From Staphylococcus arlettae (GTDB lineage Bacteria; Bacillota; Bacilli; Staphylococcales; Staphylococcaceae), in contig NZ_PPQB01000005.1 of assembly GCF_002902345.1 (NCBI RefSeq), positions 501,313-561,584 on the forward strand: a stretch of DNA of 60,272 bases, written 5' to 3'. Both the position numbers and the translations under genes were made by a program. The notes under the pieces were generated by a model. It was given only the letters and a program-made list of their open reading frames with translations. It searched no databases and had not been told where the DNA came from. Within the stretch, counting starts at the first letter, position 1; the number at the start of each line of letters is the position of its first letter. This document shows, piece after piece, positions 58,513-60,272 of this stretch.

Positions 58513-60069
58513 TTTTGCATACTCAATTGCTCTAGTCTCACGAACAACTGTCACTTTTATATGACCAGGATATTGAAGTTCATCTTCAATTTGGCTCTTT
58601 ATATCTCTTGCTAAGCGATGTGATTTTAAGTCGTCTATAGCATCTGGTGAAACAATAACTCGAATCTCTCTACCAGCTTGAATTGCGAATGCTTTATCTA
58701 CGCCATCATAGCTTTCCGATAACGTCTCTAAGCGCTCTAATCTTCTAATATAGTTTTCTAAAGTTTCTTTACGAGCACCAGGTCTTGCAGCAGATAATGC
58801 ATCAGCAGCAGCTACTAGAATAGAAATAATAGATGTTGGTTCAACATCTCCATGGTGTGAATGAATAGCATTAACCACTGTTTCAGTTTCATTATATTTT
58901 TTAGCCAATTCAACACCAATTTCTACGTGGCTACCTTCTACTTCATGATCGATGGCTTTACCAACATCATGCAATAAGCCAGCTCTTTTGGCTAAAGTTA
59001 TATCTTCTCCTAATTCAGCAGCAAGCATGCCACTTAAATGTGCCACTTCAATTGAATGTTTTAACACATTTTGTCCATAACTCGTGCGGTATTGTAAACG
59101 ACCTAAGATTTTAACTAAATCTGGATGCATATTGTGTACATTTATTTCAAATGTCGCTTGTTCTCCTGCATCACGTATAATATCATCTACTTCTTTCCGA
59201 GCTTTATCCACCATATCTTCAATGCGTCCTGGGTGTATTCTACCATCAGAAACGAGATTGACTAATGCTGTTCTAGCAATTTCACGTCTGATTGGATCAA
59301 ATCCTGATAGTATAACTGCTTCTGGTGTGTCATCGATAATTAAATCAATACCAGTAAGTGTCTCGAGTGTTCTAATATTTCTACCCTCTCTACCAATGAT
59401 CCGTCCTTTCATTTCATCGTTAGGTAAATTAACAACCGATACTGTAGATTCTGAAGTATGTTCTGCAGCTAGTCGTTGTACCGTTGTTGCTAATAACTCT
59501 TTTGCATTTTTATCGACTTTTTCTTTGGCTTCTTTCTCTTTTTCCTTAACAAGTATTGCAATATCTTGTGACAATTCGTCTTCAACTCGTTTAAGTTGCT
59601 CATTAGCTGCTTCTTCTTGAGTGAGACCAGAGATGCGTTCTAATTCTTGTTCATGTTTATTTATTAATGATTGAACACTACTCTCTTTTGCATCTACTTG
59701 TTGTTGTCTTTCTTCAAGTTTAGATTCTTTTTGCTCTAAAATTTCATCTTTTTTATCAAGCAAATCAGATTTACGCTCTAAATTTTCTTCTTTTTGAAGT
59801 AGGCGACTTTCTTGCCTTTGAAGTTCTCCTCGTCGTTCACGAAGTTCATTTTCACTTTGTTCTTTTAACAACTGATTTTCTTCTTTGGCTTCAAGCAGTT
59901 TTTCCTTTTTTAGGTTTTCAGCTTCTTTATTCGCCTGATCGATGATATCTTCGGCAGTTTGTCTTGCTTGTAATTGCTTTTGATGTAGCAATTTACGGGC
60001 ACTAAAATACCCTACAACAACTCCCAGAATAATACCTAGCAAAATGAGTAGGAGGTCTAATAAATTCAC
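58510..60069 (-). CDS. rny: Ribonuclease Y
   Basis: Membrane-bound endoribonuclease that starts decay of many mRNAs (known as CvfA in S. aureus). The 519 residues have an N-terminal membrane helix ([20 protein letters not shown]), a long coiled coil to about 200, a KH domain ([15 protein letters not shown]) and an HD domain ([21 protein letters not shown]). The start is GTG with AAGGGGGG upstream; the overlapping ATG is out of frame. Length is normal. Confidence 0.97.
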   Translation of the reverse strand: MNLLDLLLILLGIILGVVVGYFSARKLLHQKQLQARQTAEDIIDQANKEAENLKKEKLLEAKEENQLLKEQSENELRERRGELQRQESRLLQKEENLERKSDLLDKKDEILEQKESKLEERQQQVDAKESSVQSLINKHEQELERISGLTQEEAANEQLKRVEDELSQDIAILVKEKEKEAKEKVDKNAKELLATTVQRLAAEHTSESTVSVVNLPNDEMKGRIIGREGRNIRTLETLTGIDLIIDDTPEAVILSGFDPIRREIARTALVNLVSDGRIHPGRIEDMVDKARKEVDDIIRDAGEQATFEINVHNMHPDLVKILGRLQYRTSYGQNVLKHSIEVAHLSGMLAAELGEDITLAKRAGLLHDVGKAIDHEVEGSHVEIGVELAKKYNETETVVNAIHSHHGDVEPTSIISILVAAADALSAARPGARKETLENYIRRLERLETLSESYDGVDKAFAIQAGREIRVIVSPDAIDDLKSHRLARDIKSQIEDELQYPGHIKVTVVRETRAIEYAK

Positions 60070-60272
60070 ATAAACACCCCCCTTTTTCTAGGATTTGCTC
60101 TTTATATCAAAATAAATATGATTTTAATGAATTATATAACAATCATACAGTCCAATTGTACGTTTTAAAACTAAGAAGTGTCAAGATATCGAACTACAAT
60201 TATATAATTTCAATTAACAGAGATTTTAATACTATATTAAAATAATTTATACATAATAATATGTATATTTAG

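Overview
The window is about 60 kb of low-GC DNA from a Staphylococcus chromosome. Gene content, gene order and protein sequences (mscL, sbcCD, tkt, sosA/lexA, guaC, rpsN2/rpmG2, katA, thr operon, lysC, nuc, glnRA, hflX, hfq-miaA, glpDKF, glpP-mutL-mutS, miaB, korAB, ymdB, rny) follow the staphylococcal core genome as I know it from S. aureus. A sugar-porter-type MFS transporter and two poly-gamma-glutamate-hydrolase-like genes make a coagulase-negative species (for example of the saprophyticus/cohnii/xylosus group) more likely than S. aureus, but I cannot fix the species. No rRNA, tRNA, CRISPR array, intact prophage or intact insertion sequence was found.

Layout. 1-13 kb: mscL; the SOS-linked nuclease sbcDC behind a LexA box; small membrane and hypothetical genes; transketolase; the divergent sosA/lexA pair with three LexA boxes; a CAP-domain protein; guaC with an unusual self-complementary leader; rpsN2 behind a Zur box. 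13-24 kb: rpmG2, PerR-type katA, an amino-acid permease, a HAD phosphatase, the hom-thrC-thrB operon and divergent lysC with a CodY-like site between them. 23-32 kb is the most variable part: an unrecognised protein behind a strong promoter with a cre site, a DeoR-type sensor domain with no DNA-binding domain, a membrane NERD-like protein, a sugar transporter, thermonuclease, several very small ORFs, a GNAT enzyme, a secreted protein broken by one stop codon, and a gene broken at an A6 tract. 32-39 kb: glnRA with a perfect GlnR operator, ynbB-hflX, bsaA, hfq-miaA, a lipase-like hydrolase. 39-50 kb: the glycerol regulon (glpF, glpK, glpD) with two GlpP-type terminator/antiterminator leaders and a cre site, then glpP at the end of a mutS-mutL-glpP operon. 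50-60 kb: thiW, ricA, miaB, a thiamine-binding protein, tandem PGA-hydrolase-like genes, the 2-oxoacid:ferredoxin oxidoreductase korAB, ymdB and rny (RNase Y).

How it works together. Stress and repair genes (sbcCD, sosA, lexA, mutSL, katA, bsaA) are interleaved with central metabolism (tkt, thr/lys synthesis, glutamine, glycerol) and RNA metabolism (hfq, miaA, miaB, ricA, rny, ymdB). Regulatory sites readable in the DNA link them to LexA, PerR, Zur, CodY, GlnR, CcpA and GlpP. Most units end in strong stem-loop terminators, many shared by convergent genes. A three-copy intergenic repeat family (one copy internally deleted) and a possible short RNA near glpF are the main non-coding novelties.

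All assignments come from reading the sequence and family knowledge; no database search was run.
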